NCBI GenBank assembly: GCA_963930645.1
Contig: OZ005661.1
Coordinates: forward strand, 195,337,532 to 195,401,531
From: Salticus scenicus
Taxonomy: Eukaryota; Arthropoda; Arachnida; Araneae; Salticidae
Reading direction: 5' to 3'
DNA: 64,000 nucleotides
Numbering within the stretch: the first letter of the stretch is position 1; every line of letters begins with the position of its first letter. The notes below the pieces were generated by a model that worked only from the letters and a program-made list of their open reading frames with translations, made no database searches and was not told the origin of the DNA. The translations under genes and the position numbers were made by a program. This document shows, piece by piece, positions 45,664-57,138 of this stretch.

Positions 45664-46105
45664 TCTATATTGATAAAATCAGACTTTTGTCTGTAAATTT
45701 GTTTGAATCGAAAATGTTTGCGATGTCTTCACGTTTCACACACCACGTAAGCCGAAAATGACTTCAGAAAATTTTGCCTGTGTGTGTGTCATCGTGTCTG
45801 TATGTCACTTTTATTGTACGGGTATCACTTGAGAATGGCTGGACGGGATTCAACAGCGCTTCGCAGGAATTTAGGTCTTCACCCAACTTAAAATTATATC
45901 TATCAACTTTTCAGAATTTCTCTTCCGTTCCCCCCTGGTGGGAAAAACACTAAAACACGTTTGTCCGGGCATCACGCGAGAACGGCTGGACGGAATTTAA
46001 CGGTACTTGGCAGGAACTTAGGTCTTTACACCCAACTTAAAATTATATCTATCAACTTTTCAGAAAATCCTCCGCGTTCCTCCGTGGGGGACAAAAGGCA
46101 AAAAC
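45664..46105 (+). mobile_element. Helitron copy 4, 3'-truncated
   Basis: A|TCTATATTGATAAAATCAG starts at 45664. Two units of the ~148-bp repeat follow, then similarity stops near 46105 (CCTCCGTGGGGGACAAAAGG). Confidence 0.75.
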
Positions 46106-46646
46106 TATAGTTCACTATGTTCACTATAGTTCAATGAACAAACTATAAAATCTCAAAAAATATAATTTTCAAATGAAATTAGAATTAATTCACTCCATTT
46201 CTTTGTATGAGTCAAAATTGCCTTCTACAACATCTTCGCAGCACGGAATATACTGTATTCGAATCCTTAATACCTGCAGAAGCGCAATACTCAAGCTCGC
46301 TGCGTTACTGGTTACTGCATTACTGATCGATGTTGGATTAAGGATGTCTTTCTTCCTTCCACGTTTCTATCTTGGTATTTTCATGCACTAGCCTGCCCCT
46401 TTTTCAAGGTATGTGCATGATTTTTTTTTTTTTTCACTTTTTTCTATATTCAATAGAAAAAAATTATTGGATTCGTAAAAAAAATTAACTTCCAGTTTTT
46501 GATGGATATACACGTTTTAAGAGGTCCAGAACACAATTTGACCTTTTAAAGAAATAATTGACACAATTTGACCTTTTTTGTGTTTCTGAGAGACAAAAAT
46601 TTTCTATCGACTGTACCTCTGATTCTATTGCCCAACATTGCATATA
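46106..46646. other. Unassigned DNA
   Basis: A short core-like ATACACGTTTTAAGAGGTCC at 46508-46527 is followed by a doubled 'ACACAATTTGACCTTTT', a likely fragment of an F-family repeat. Confidence 0.45.
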
Positions 46647-46822
46647 CAGTCGTTAACAAAATTATCCGAACACTAGAAAAAATTCCTATGTTGAAAAATT
46701 AGAGTTAATACTGTATTGTTAAATAAATCCTTGTCGATTCATGTTCTTAGTCAGCCTAAGAACATGATTCGACAAGGATTTATTTAACAAAACAGTATTA
46801 AATGTACTTTTTTATTTAGGAA
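46647..46822. mobile_element. Second copy of the CAGTCG MITE, truncated
   Basis: TA|CAGTCGTTAACAAAATTATC then CGAACACTAG and the central palindrome 'AAATAAATCCTTGTCGATTC'. The right TIR is missing. Confidence 0.8.
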
Positions 46823-46925
46823 CTGCAGTCAAACTGCACTGAGCTGGACAGCAGCAAATTCAACTGTATTAGACCGCACTGAACTTATCTGAACTTAAGT
46901 TAAAATAAGTATTAATTGAACCTTG

Positions 46926-47140
46926 AGAGTGTCATGAAACATTATGCTGATTCAATTTGTGTAGATATAGACCGATAGGTGATGCTGTTATGCTTCAATA
47001 TTCCCTGAAAGTAAAGGCTATACCCCAGTTCTATTGTATGTAATTGTACAAAACTTAGTATATGAGAGAGTCATAATGAAAAGTTATGCTGATTGAATTT
47101 AGATTCATATAGGCCGATAGTTGCCGCTGCTGTAGTACAA
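46926..47140 (+). repeat. ~139-bp direct repeat
   Basis: 'GAGTGTCATGAAACATTATG' and 'GAGAGTCATAATGAAAAGTT', both followed by ATGCTGATT, ATATAGRCCGATAG and GCTGCTG/GATGCTG, lie about 139 bp apart. Confidence 0.65.
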
Positions 47141-47668
47141 TTTATATTTTGAATAGGAAGGTTAAATCTTAATTGTTATGTATTTACAATGCACCAAAAT
47201 TAATATGTGAAATAACCACTATGATAACGAATGCTGAATTTTTTGGGTACCGAAGAACAGGTAACGCTGATATTGCTCATTTTCTGTGATTATTCCCTTG
47301 GCTATATCACAGCAACTGTTGATTAAAACTGCTCCAAACTTCATTTGTAAAATCTGTATTATATGAATAAACTTTTGGACATATTAAACAATAAGTGGCA
47401 CTTTTGTATAAAGTAATATGAAAAACAAAATGCTTGTCTATTGGTCTCAACTTACTAGTTTTAATTATAATTTTCACTCTAGCATTCGTGAAGTCAAAGA
47501 GAAGCAGCATTTTAATGCCGAAATTGAACATATAAACATATTACAATTTATTAATTAATTAAAGTTTTATATAATTTGTATAAAAATATTTGATAAACCT
47601 ATTACTGTAACATAATGACTCATCAACTTCCATAAAACACAATTAACTTTCATAACACAATTAACTTC
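47141..47668. other. AT-rich DNA, no gene seen
   Basis: Nothing recognised. Confidence 0.5.
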
Positions 47669-48252
47669 ATTAACTTCCATAATGACACCTATAATTAGCA
47701 ACTAAAATTAGTGTTTTTAATTTTAGGGACTTTTTATTTTATTCAATAACCAAAACTAATTTTAATTGAATCGTTTGCCAATTCGCTTCGTAGACTGTTC
47801 GTCTGTTATGCATATGAAATATTTGTGATTATTGAATAGAAGCGTGCCTAAATTTATCAACTCCAACTTAAATCTAAATCACTCATAGGTTGTAGATCGC
47901 ATACCTTGTGTTTGCGACTAATAAACCAATAATAACAAACAAATGAACATCCCCCCCCTCATTAACTTCCATAACGACACCTATAATTAGCAACTAAAAT
48001 TAGTGTTGTTAATTTTAGGGACTTTTTATTTTATTCAATAACCAAAACTAATTTTAATTGAAACGTTTGCCAATTCGCTTCGAAGACAATTCGTCTGTTA
48101 TACATATGAAATATTTGTGATTATTGAATAGAAGCGTCCCTAAATTTATCAACTCCAACTTAAATCTAAATCACTCATAGGTTGTAGAGCGCATACCTTG
48201 TGTTTGTGACTAATAAACCAATAATAACAAACAAATGAACACCCCCCCCCCT
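47669..48252 (+). repeat. Recent 292-bp tandem duplication
   Basis: ATTAACTTCCATAAYGACAC starts at 47669 and 47961. The copies differ at only about ten positions over 292 bp, plus the C-run length at each end (CCCCCCCC near 47952 and a longer C-run near 48242). Confidence 0.95.
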
Positions 48253-48944
48253 CGATAGCCAATGGCGGAAAAATAAAGGAAATTTAAATCTGCTTGGTCA
48301 GAGTACAATTAAAAGAAATAATATTTTCAAAAATTAATTGAGTTCGAGAATAGATCAGAAAATTAATTCAGAAAATAAATAAATAAATAAATAAATAAAT
48401 AAAATATGGATAAAAAATATTGCGTTATTTTGTTCAATAATTTTGATGCTACGTACTTACTTTCTTTGGATATTTAATTAGTGGTCATTATTTTGTTTAT
48501 CACCCAATCGTCTACTAAAAGACTAAATTGTTTTAATTAAAATAGATTTTACATGATAAAGTACAAGAATTTATTTGTAAATTTAAGTATAGCATATATT
48601 TATTTTATTTTGAAGCTTTTAATATTTTACAATTACTTAGACATTAGCTGTAATCTTCTATTTTTTAATGCTTTTGAAAAATATTAAGAAAATGATTTTA
48701 AGTAATGCTATTTCAAAAATGTTCTTCTTCTTTTCATTTCCGATCTTCCAGTCTCTTTTGAAGACAATCTAGACACCACAATGTCCCTCTGATACTTTCT
48801 GCTTATATAAATCAGAATATGCTGCCTGTAAGAAATAAAGAAATATATTTTCCTTTTAAAACTCAATTATAATGATGCTAAATGTAGAATTGTTCATGAT
48901 TATATTTTGCAGGACAATTAAATGAATGATAAGAATAAAAAGCG

Positions 48945-48982
<38 letters not shown>

Positions 48983-49554
48983 TTTATTTTCACAATTTCA
49001 CATTTCTGAAGAAGAACAAAAAAGAATGTATTTTATGAAAGATATCTAGATATATATAACGCAATGTCTTCATGTGTGTTTGCTATAGACTAAAAAACTT
49101 GATGTGAAACAACCACGCGATTTTCATTATGCACTATTACACGTATTGTGTGCATTTTTTGGAGAAAATGTGATCAGTTTACAAAATAAATGACTTAACA
49201 AAGTAGACAAAGATGATACTCGTGTAAAGACATGTAAAACAGATTTACATAGAGGATTAAAAAATAAAAAAAAAAAAAATCGGAAGGAACATTTCTTGAA
49301 ACATCAATTTCAGAGAATTAAAACTGTCGTACTTAATCAGGATAACTGTTAAATTACCGGTGATATCTACGTAGTACACGAGAAAAAAATATCTAAATTA
49401 GGTTTATATAACAATTTTCAAGCAAAGACGTTTTTGGGATATCAACTTTTATCAAATCTTGACACACTCAGTTATTGACCTGAAAACGACAATTAAATAG
49501 AAACGGATATCTAAAAGGGATTTAATATAGAGAATTTGAATAATCCTCACCGCA
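48253..49554. other. AT-rich DNA, no gene seen
   Basis: AAAT tetranucleotide tract at 48378-48402 and an A-run at 48951-48979. Confidence 0.55.
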
Positions 49555-50040
49555 GTTTTTAAAGAAACGGCACTCTCGAGACCTGAAATTGAACTATTTA
49601 TACAGGGCGTATATCAGTTTTCCTGAACTAACAAACTAATTCATACAAAGGGACATCTAACAGAGTTTTTATATGGCAACTTCAAAGAAAATCGCTCGAG
49701 CCGTTGTTGAGATACGGACTTCCGGCACCCGATGTCCCTGTTCTAATTTTCCAATTTTCATCAAAAGTTGAAAAATCGTCTGTGCACCAGTTCTGTCTCA
49801 ATTCTGAAGTTTCATAGTTCTATCTTAATCTGTTTTAGAGATATGATGGTCAGAAGATTCCCCACATACACATACACACACACGCACACATACACAAACG
49901 ACTGACCAATTGCCAAAAACTACTTTTTCTTTTTAAACTCAGGCGACTTTGAAATATGTAAATCAGATTAAAATTCGATATCGAAATTTTGGACAGAATA
50001 CATTACTTCCATTACCTATGGTAGTCGGGTAATGGGAGTA
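49555..50040 (-). repeat. F2 repeat, truncated minus-strand copy
   Basis: The head hairpin (ACTTCCATTACC 50004-50015 against GGTAATGGGAGT 50028-50039) has one changed base in the stem. It continues with the core, an ACAC microsatellite (49865-49900) and the AACGGCTCGAGCGATTTTC segment, and stops in the first internal repeat. Confidence 0.8.
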
Positions 50041-50533
50041 AAAACTAATACTGGACCGATTCATGAGCATTTTCTGCAAAATAAACCGAGTTCTGCGGAG
50101 AAGGTTTAAAGCAATTGAAATCATTTACCTAAAAAATAGATAGAAAATTATTGGCCTAATAATATAATTTATGTCCTGTGACTCCATCTGTATTTAAGTA
50201 ATATAATTATTATTATATTAAAACTTTTAATGAAAAAAAGTACTTTCAAGCCATGCTCGAGCTCATTTATAAAAGCTGATATTTATTAAATTATGTTAAC
50301 TTTGCTGATCATGATTTAAAATGTGTATTTTCTTACTATACTTCAAACACGCTGCATACTCTTGGAGGAAGGACATAACAGGAGATGACATGTCCGGGAA
50401 ACCATGAAGAAAAAATTGTAATCGCAGAAGATATTAAGTAACACAGTTATATAGGAAATTCTGCATAATTATTGTAAAATTACGTAAAATGGATCATTCA
50501 AGATAAAAGTCGTTGTTACCATAGGTCTCAAAG

Positions 50534-50569
<36 letters not shown>

Positions 50570-51266
50570 ATATAAATGAAATTACACATTACTAGTCAAT
50601 GTGGACTCCACTCATTTATTGAGATTATTAAAGACTCAATGATTCTACTGCCTTGGCTGCTAATGAGGCAGCCATCTTGAGTTGACACAACTTCATTTAT
50701 TCTGTATGCAGTGCAGATACGCCGTACGCCAAGTGCTTTTATATCTTCTCTCCAAGCGCATAGTGGTATATATAAATTTTATAAGTAGCTTCTGGCAAAT
50801 TTCTACCCAGTTCCTTTATTAACAAATAAAAGGTAGGTTAGTCTTTTTGTATAGATATGAAGAAGAACAAAAACGTCCGATCTCAATAATAAAATAAAAT
50901 AATATTAATGATAATAATAATAATAAAACTAAAAAAATAAGTAATAAAAATATTTTAAATATAGACTTTTGTAGAAATAGTAAAACACTAGCTCATCTAC
51001 AAGGCTCTGCTCGAGTTGAAATGGTGCTTTTAATATTTTGAATTAAAGAAACGATAACGTAAAGGTGATTTGAGATGGAATTAAAATTAAATATAAAAGG
51101 CATAGGCGCAGTAATTTGTATAGATGTAACTTCCCTATATTTTCAACTTTTCATTTTATAAGGCAACAACCTTTAGAGTGTTAGAAATGCTTATTGACTA
51201 AACGAATGCAAAACCGTAATTTAATACTATTGAACATGGAGGCAAATTAAAAAAAAAAATAAAACA
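50041..51266. other. AT-rich DNA, no gene seen
   Basis: TA tract at 50535-50564; a less AT-rich 'GCTAATGAGGCAGCCATCTTG' stretch near 50670 without a recognisable family. Confidence 0.5.
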
Positions 51267-51322
51267 TACAGACACGACATTATTTCATTATTTAAAACGA
51301 GAAAATCTGACATTGACAGATT

Positions 51323-51556
51323 TTAATTTAGTGCCAGAGGCCTACTGCTAAACTTGTTTATATCGACAAATTCTTCTTTAGTTAATTCGTGACGATCTAA
51401 ATTCCATGATAAAGTTTCCATTATATCAAACCAATGTGTTTCAGCTGCAGATACTGTAACAAATAACGTTGGAAGTCCAAACTGTCTTATAGCCGCAAAA
51501 CAACGTTTTTTCTCTTTTTCCCAATGAGGGGGAGGTGTGCCTTGGGGGGGACGCAT
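51323..51556 (-). pseudogene. Helitron helicase-like N-terminal domain fragment (copy B)
   Basis: The 77-codon frame starts in minisatellite (MRPPQGTPPPHWEKEKKR) and continues CFAAIRQFGLPTLFVT, VSAAETHWFDIMETLSW and LTKEEFVDINKFSSRPLALN, stopping inside the inverted repeat. The LPTLFVTxSAAETxW block is the signature of the Helitron_like_N domain that precedes the Rep nuclease in Helitron proteins; the HUH motifs and helicase are absent. It is a fragment, not a working Rep. Confidence 0.75.
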
Positions 51557-52095
51557 GTCAAAGGTGTGCCTTGGGGGGGACTCATGTCAAAGTTGTACCT
51601 TGGGGGGGACTCATGCCAAAGTTGGGCCTTGGGGTGGGACTCATGTCAAAGTTGGGCCTGGGGGGACTCATGTAAAAGTTGTGCCTTGGGGGGGACTCAT
51701 GTCAAAGTTGTACCTTTGGGGGGACTCATGTCAAAGTTGGGCCTTGGGGGGACTCATGTCAAAGTTGGGCCTGGGGGGACTCATGTAAAAGTTGTGCCTT
51801 GGGGGGGACTCATGTCAAAGTTGTACCTTGGGGGGGACTCATGTCAAAGTTGTGCCTTGGGGGGGACTCATGTCAAAGTTGGGCCTTGGGGGGACTCATG
51901 TCAAAGTTGGGCCTGGGGGAGACTCATGTCAAAGTTGTACCTTGGAGGGGGACTCATGTCAAAGTTGTACCTTGGGGGGAACTCATGTCAAAGTTGTGCC
52001 TGGGGGGACTCATGTCAAAGTTGTACCTTGGGGGGGACTCATGTTAAAGTTGGGCCTAGGATACTCATGTCAAAGTTGTGCCTTGGGGGGGACTT
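51530..52095 (+). repeat. ~29-bp minisatellite, G-rich on plus strand (copy B)
   Basis: About 20 monomers of GGACTCATGTCAAAGTTG plus GGCCTTGGGG, TACCTTGGGG or TGCCTTGGGG. All three plus frames are open, cycling through THVKVGP, DSCQSWA and LMSKLGL. Confidence 0.9.
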
Positions 52096-53272
52096 CATTC
52101 AATAAATCCCCATTCAATAAACCGACTGAAATAGGCCCTTAGCACTATTAAGAGTGTATTATAAAAATTCGACAACGCTGTACCGACTGAAATAGGGGTA
52201 CCTTGGGGGGGACTCATGTCAAAGTTGTGCCTGGGGGGGACTCATGTCAAAGTTGTGCCTTGGGGGGGACTTCATTCAATAAATCCCCATTCAATAAACC
52301 GACTGAAATAGGCCCTTAGCACTATTAAGAGTGTATTATAAAAATTCGACAACGCTGTACCGACTGAAATAGGGGTACCTACCTTGGGGGGGACTCATGT
52401 CAAAGTTGGGCCTGGGGGGGGACTCATGTCAAAGTTGTGCCTTGGGGGGACTTCATTCAATAAATCACCATTCAATAAACCGACTGAAATAGGCCCTTAG
52501 CACTATTAAGAGTGTATTATAAAAATTCGACAACGCTGTACCGACTGAAATAGGGGTACCTACCTTGGGGGGGACTCATGTCAAAGTTGGGCCTGGGGGG
52601 GGACTCATGTCAAAGTTGTGCCTTGGGGGGACTTCATTCAATAAATCACCATTCAATAAACCGACTGAAATAGGCCCTTAGCACTATTAAGAGTGTATTA
52701 TAAAAATTCGACAACGCTGTACCGACTGAAATAGGGGTACCTACCTTGGGGGGGGACTCATGTCAAAGTTGGGCCTGGGGGGGGACTCATGTCAAAGTTG
52801 TGCCTTGGGGGACTTCATTCAATAAAGCCCCATTCAATAAACCGACTGAAATAGGCCCTCAGCTCTATCAAGAGTGTATTATAAAAATTCGACAACGCTG
52901 TACCGACTGAAATAGGGGTACCTAACTTGGGGGGGACTCATGTCAAAGTTGGGCCTGGGGGGGACTCATGTCAAAGTTGTGCCTTGGGGGGACTTCATTC
53001 AATAAATCACCATTCAATAAACCGACTGAAATAGGCCCTTAGCACTATTAAGAGTGTATTATAAAAATTCGACAACGCTGTACCGACTGAAATAGGGGTA
53101 CCTACCTTGGGGGGGGACTCATGTCAAAGTTGGGCCTGGGGGGGGACTCATGTCAAAGTTGTGCCTTGGGGGACTTCATTCAATAAATCACCATTTAATA
53201 AACCGACTGATATAGGCCCTTAGCACTAATTAAGAGTGACGTATAAAAATTCGAGAACTGTACCGACTGAAA
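52092..53272 (+). repeat. ~180-bp higher-order repeat (copy B)
   Basis: ACTTCATTCAATAAA occurs at 52092, 52269, 52450, 52631, 52812, 52992 and 53173 (spacing 177-181). Each unit joins CCGACTGAAATAGGCCCTTA, GAGTGTATTATAAAAATTCG, CTGTACCGACTGAAATAGGG and two minisatellite monomers. Several units are almost identical. Confidence 0.92.
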
Positions 53273-53290
53273 TAGGCCTCTAGCACTAAA

Positions 53291-53324
<34 letters not shown>

Positions 53325-53383
53325 CTATACAGACACGACATTATTTCATTATTTAAAACATGAAAATCTGACATTGACAGATT

Positions 53384-53617
53384 TTAATTTAGTGCCAGAG
53401 ACCTACTGCTAAACTTGTTAATATCGACAAATTCTTCTTTAGTTAATTCGTGACGATCTAAATTCCATGATAAAGTTTTCATTAAATCAAACCAAAGTGT
53501 TTCAGCTGCAGATATTGTAACAAATAATGTTGGAAGTCCAAACTGTCTTATATCCGCAAAACAGCGTTTTCTCTCTTTTTCCCAATGAGGGGGAGGTGTG
53601 CCTTGGGGGGGACTCAT
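53384..53617 (-). pseudogene. Helitron helicase-like N-terminal domain fragment (copy C)
   Basis: 77 codons, colinear with copy B and open to the same stop; differs at a few residues (FADIRQ, SAAETLWFDLMKTL, RSLALN). Confidence 0.75.
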
Positions 53618-54920
53618 ATCAAAGGTGTGCCTTGGGGGGGACTCAAGTCAAAGTTGTACCTTGGGGGGGATTCATGTCAAAGTTGGGCCTTGGGGGGAAC
53701 TCATGTCAAAGTTGGGCCTGGGGGGGACTCATGTCAAAGCTGGGCCTTGGGAGGGACTCATGTCAAAGTTGTACCTTTGGGGGGACTCATGTCAAAGTTG
53801 GACCTGGGGGGGACTCATGTCAAAGGTTTGCCTTGGGGGGACTCATGTCAAAGTTGTACCTTGGGGGGACTCATGTCAAAGTTGGGCCTTGGGGGGACTC
53901 ATGTCAAAGTTGGGCCTGGGGGGGACTCATGTCAAAGTTGTACCTTGGGGGACTCATGTCAAAGTTGGGCCTTGGGGGGACTCATGTCAAAGTTGGACCT
54001 GGGGGGGACTTATGTCAAAGTTGGGCCTTAGGGGGAACCATGTCAAAGTTGTACCTTGGAGGGGACTCATGTCAAAGTTGGGTCTGGGGGGCCTCATGTC
54101 AAAGTTGTGCCTTGGGGGGACTTCATTCAATAAATCCCCTTTCAATAAACCGACTGAAATAGGCCCTTAGCACTATTAAGAGTGTATTATAAAAATTCGA
54201 CAACACTGTACCGACTGAAATAGGGGTACCTTGGGGGGGACTCATGTCAAAGTTGTGCCTTGGGGGGACTTCATTCAATAAATCCCCATTCAATAAACCG
54301 ACTGAAATAGGCCCATAGCACTATTAAGAGTGACGTATAAAAATTCGACAACGCTGGGCCTGGGGGGACTCATGTCAAAATTGTACCTTGGGGGGGGGAC
54401 TCATGTCAAAGTTGGGCCTGGGGGGGACTCATGTCAAAGTTGGGCCTGGGTGGGACTCATGTCAAAGTTGGGCCTTGGGGGACTTCATTCAATAAATCCC
54501 CATTCAATAAACTGACTGAAATAGGCCCTTAGCACTATTAAGAGTGACGTATAAAAATTCGACAATGCTGGGCCTTGTTGGGACTCATGTCAAAGTTGTA
54601 CCTTGGGGGGGACTCATTTCAAAGTTGTGCCTTGCGGGGGACTTCATTCAATAAATCCCCATTCAATAAACCGACTGAAATAGGCCCTTGGCACTATTAA
54701 GAGTGACATAAAAATTCGACAACGCTTGGCCTTGGGGGGACTCATGTCAAAGTTGTACCTTGGGGGGACTCATGTCAAAGTTTGGCCTGGGGGGACTCAT
54801 GTCAAAGTTGTGCCTTGGGGGGACTTCATTCAATAAACCTCCATTCAATAAACCGACTGAAATAGGCCTCTAGCACTAGTTAAGAGTGTATTATAAAAAT
54901 TCGACAACTGTATCGACTGA
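53600..54920 (+). repeat. Minisatellite and higher-order repeats (copy C)
   Basis: About 19 monomers of the 29-bp unit (53600-54120), then five spacer-bearing units (ACTTCATTCAATAAA at about 54119, 54268, 54481, 54641 and 54822). Spacing is less even than in copy B. Confidence 0.9.
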
Positions 54921-54939
54921 AATAGGCCTCTAGCACTAA

Positions 54940-55223
54940 TAATAATAATAATAATAATAATAAAATAAAATTAACACATAAATAAAACAATCACGTAATA
55001 GTGCCATAACATGCATATTTAAAACAACTTATTTAAATTACTTGCTAACATCTGTTTTTAAGCTATGTTGAAAGAAGTCATACAGACACAATGTTACACA
55101 TAGATAGACGCACATAAACCATATGCTAAAACTCTGGTTTACGGATTCAGGGACCTCAAAACCATAATTTTAGGTAAAAATTAAGTATTAAAGTACAAAT
55201 AAATATATCTATATATTTTTTTA
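54940..55223. other. Spacer with F-type core remnant
   Basis: AAT tract (54938-54962), then on the minus strand TTTTGAGGTCCCTGAATCCG (55165-55142) followed by a TGTGCGTC-like stretch: a worn copy of the shared core. Confidence 0.5.
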
Positions 55224-55244
55224 TTAGTGCTAGGGGCCTATTTC

Positions 55245-56875
55245 AGTCGGTACAGTTGTCGAATTTTTATAATACAGTCTTAATAGTGCTAAGGGCCTAT
55301 TTCAGTCGGTTTATTGAATGGGGATTTATTGAATGAAGTCCACTCAAGGCCCAACTTTGACATGAGTCCCCCCGCAGGCCCAACTTTGACATGAGTCCCC
55401 CCCAAGGTACCCCTATTTCAGTCGGTACAGCGTTGTCGAATTTTTATACGTCATTCTTAATAGTGCTAAGGGCCTATTTCAGTCGGTTTATTCAATGGGG
55501 ATTTATTGAATGAAGTCCCCCCAAGGCACAACTTTGACATGAGTCCCCCCCCAAGCCAAACTTTGACATGTGTCCCCCCCCAAGGTACCCCTATTTCTGT
55601 CGGTACAGCGTTGTCGAATTTTTATACTTTACTCTTAATTGTGCTAAGGGCCTATTTCAGTCGGTTTATTAAATGGGGATTTATTGAATGAAGTCCCCCC
55701 AAGGCACAACTTTGACATGAGTCCCCCCAGGCCCAACTTTGACATGAGTTGCCCCCAAGGTAACCCTGTTTCAGTCGGTACAGCGTTGTCGAATTTTTAT
55801 ACGTCATTCTTAATAGTGCTAAGGGCCTATTTCAGTCGGTTTATTCAATGGGGATTTAATGAATGAAGTCCCCCCAAGGCACAACTTTGACATGAGTCCC
55901 CCCCCAGGCCCAACTTTGACATGAGTCCCCCCCAAGGTACCCCTATTTCAGTCGGTACAGCGTTGTCGAATTTTTATAAGTCATTCTTAATAGTGCTAAG
56001 GGCCTATTTCAGTCGGTTTATTCAATGGGGATTTATTGAATGAAGTCCCCCCAAGGCACAACTTTGACATGAGTCCCCCCACAGGCCCAACTTTGACATG
56101 AATCCCCCCAAGGTACCCCTATTTCAGTCGGTACAGAGTTGTCGAATTTTTATACGTCACTCTTAATAGTGCTAAGGGCCTATTTCAGTCGGTTTATTGA
56201 ATGGGGATTTATTGAATGAAGTCCCCCCAAGGCACAACTTTGACATGAGTCCCCCCAGGCCAAACTTTGACATGTGTCCCCCCCAAGGTACCCCTATTTC
56301 TGTCGGTACAACGTTGTCGAATTTTTATACTTTACTCTTAATTGTGCTAAGGGCCTATTTCAGTCGGTTTATTGAATGGGGATTTATTGAATGAAGTCCC
56401 CCCAAGGCACAACTTTGACATGAGTCCCCCCCAGGCACAACTTTGACATGAGTCCCCCCCAAGGTACAACTTTGACATGAGACTCCCCAAGGTACCCCTA
56501 TTTCAGTCGGTACAGCGTTGTCGAATTTTTATAATACACTCTTAATAGTGCTAAGGGCCTATTTCAGTCGGTTTATTGAATGGGGATTTATTGAATGAAG
56601 TCCCCCCAAGGCACAACTTTGACATGAGTCCCCCCCCAGGCCCAACTTTGACATGAGTCCCCCCCAAGGCACAACTTTGACATGAGTTCCCCCCAGGCCC
56701 AACTTTGACATGAGTCCCCCCCAAGGTACAACTTTTACATGAGTCCCCCCCAAGGCCCAACTTTGACATGAGTCCCCCCAAGGCCCAACTTTGACATGAG
56801 TCCCCCCCAAGGTACAACTTTGACATGAGTCCCCCCCCAAGGCACACCTTTGACATGAGTCCCCCCAAAGGCACA
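55245..56875 (+). repeat. Higher-order repeats and minisatellite (copy D)
   Basis: Seven spacer-bearing units (GGCCTATTTCAGTCGGTTTA at about 180-bp steps from 55290 to 56565), with TATACGTCAYTC and TATACTTTACTC variants of the spacer, then about ten 29-bp monomers, C-rich on the plus strand. Confidence 0.9.
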
Positions 56876-57088
56876 CCTCCCCCTCATTGGGAAAAAGAGA
56901 AAAAACGTTGTTTTGCGGCTATAAGACAGTGTGGACTTCCAACGTTATTTGTTACAATATCTGCAGCTGAAGCACATTGGTTTGATTTAATGAAAACTTT
57001 ATCATGGAATTTAAATCGTCATGAATTAACTAAAGAAGAATTTATCGATATTAACAAGTTTAGCAGTAGGCCTCTGGCACTAAATTAA
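56825..57088 (+). pseudogene. Helitron helicase-like N-terminal domain fragment (copy D)
   Basis: 87 codons: 21 residues from minisatellite, then WEKEKKRCFAAIRQCGLPTL, FVTISAAEAHWFDLMKTLSW and LTKEEFIDINKFSSRPLALN. Same stop as B and C. This is the longest open version in the window. Confidence 0.75.
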
Positions 57089-57138
57089 AATCTGTCAATG
57101 TCAGATTTTCATGTTTTAAATAATGAAATAATGTCGTG

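Larger units (their letters stand above)
51267..53289 (-). mobile_element. Composite minisatellite element, copy B
   Basis: From left: ATACAGACACGACAT end, hairpin 51302-51324, TTAGTGCCAGAGGCCTA (51328-51344), Helitron-N fragment on the minus strand, minisatellite, higher-order repeats, and TAGGCCTCTAGCACTAA (53273-53289) followed by an AAT tract. TIRs match at 16 of 17 positions. Confidence 0.75.
53326..54939 (-). mobile_element. Composite minisatellite element, copy C
   Basis: Same order and orientation as copy B: ATACAGACACG end, hairpin 53363-53385, TTAGTGCCAGAGACCTA (53389-53405), Helitron-N fragment, minisatellite, higher-order repeats, and TAGGCCTCTAGCACTAA (54923-54939), then an AAT tract. 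Only a 37-bp AAT-rich spacer separates it from copy B. Confidence 0.75.

Noticed and set aside
51524..54170. Plus-strand frames up to 211 codons with DSCQSWA/THVKVGP repeats
   Set aside because: Same cause as above; annotated as minisatellite.
3060..56875. CRISPR-like regular repeats
   Set aside because: Units are contiguous and degenerate with no unique spacers, and the sequence is animal-like.
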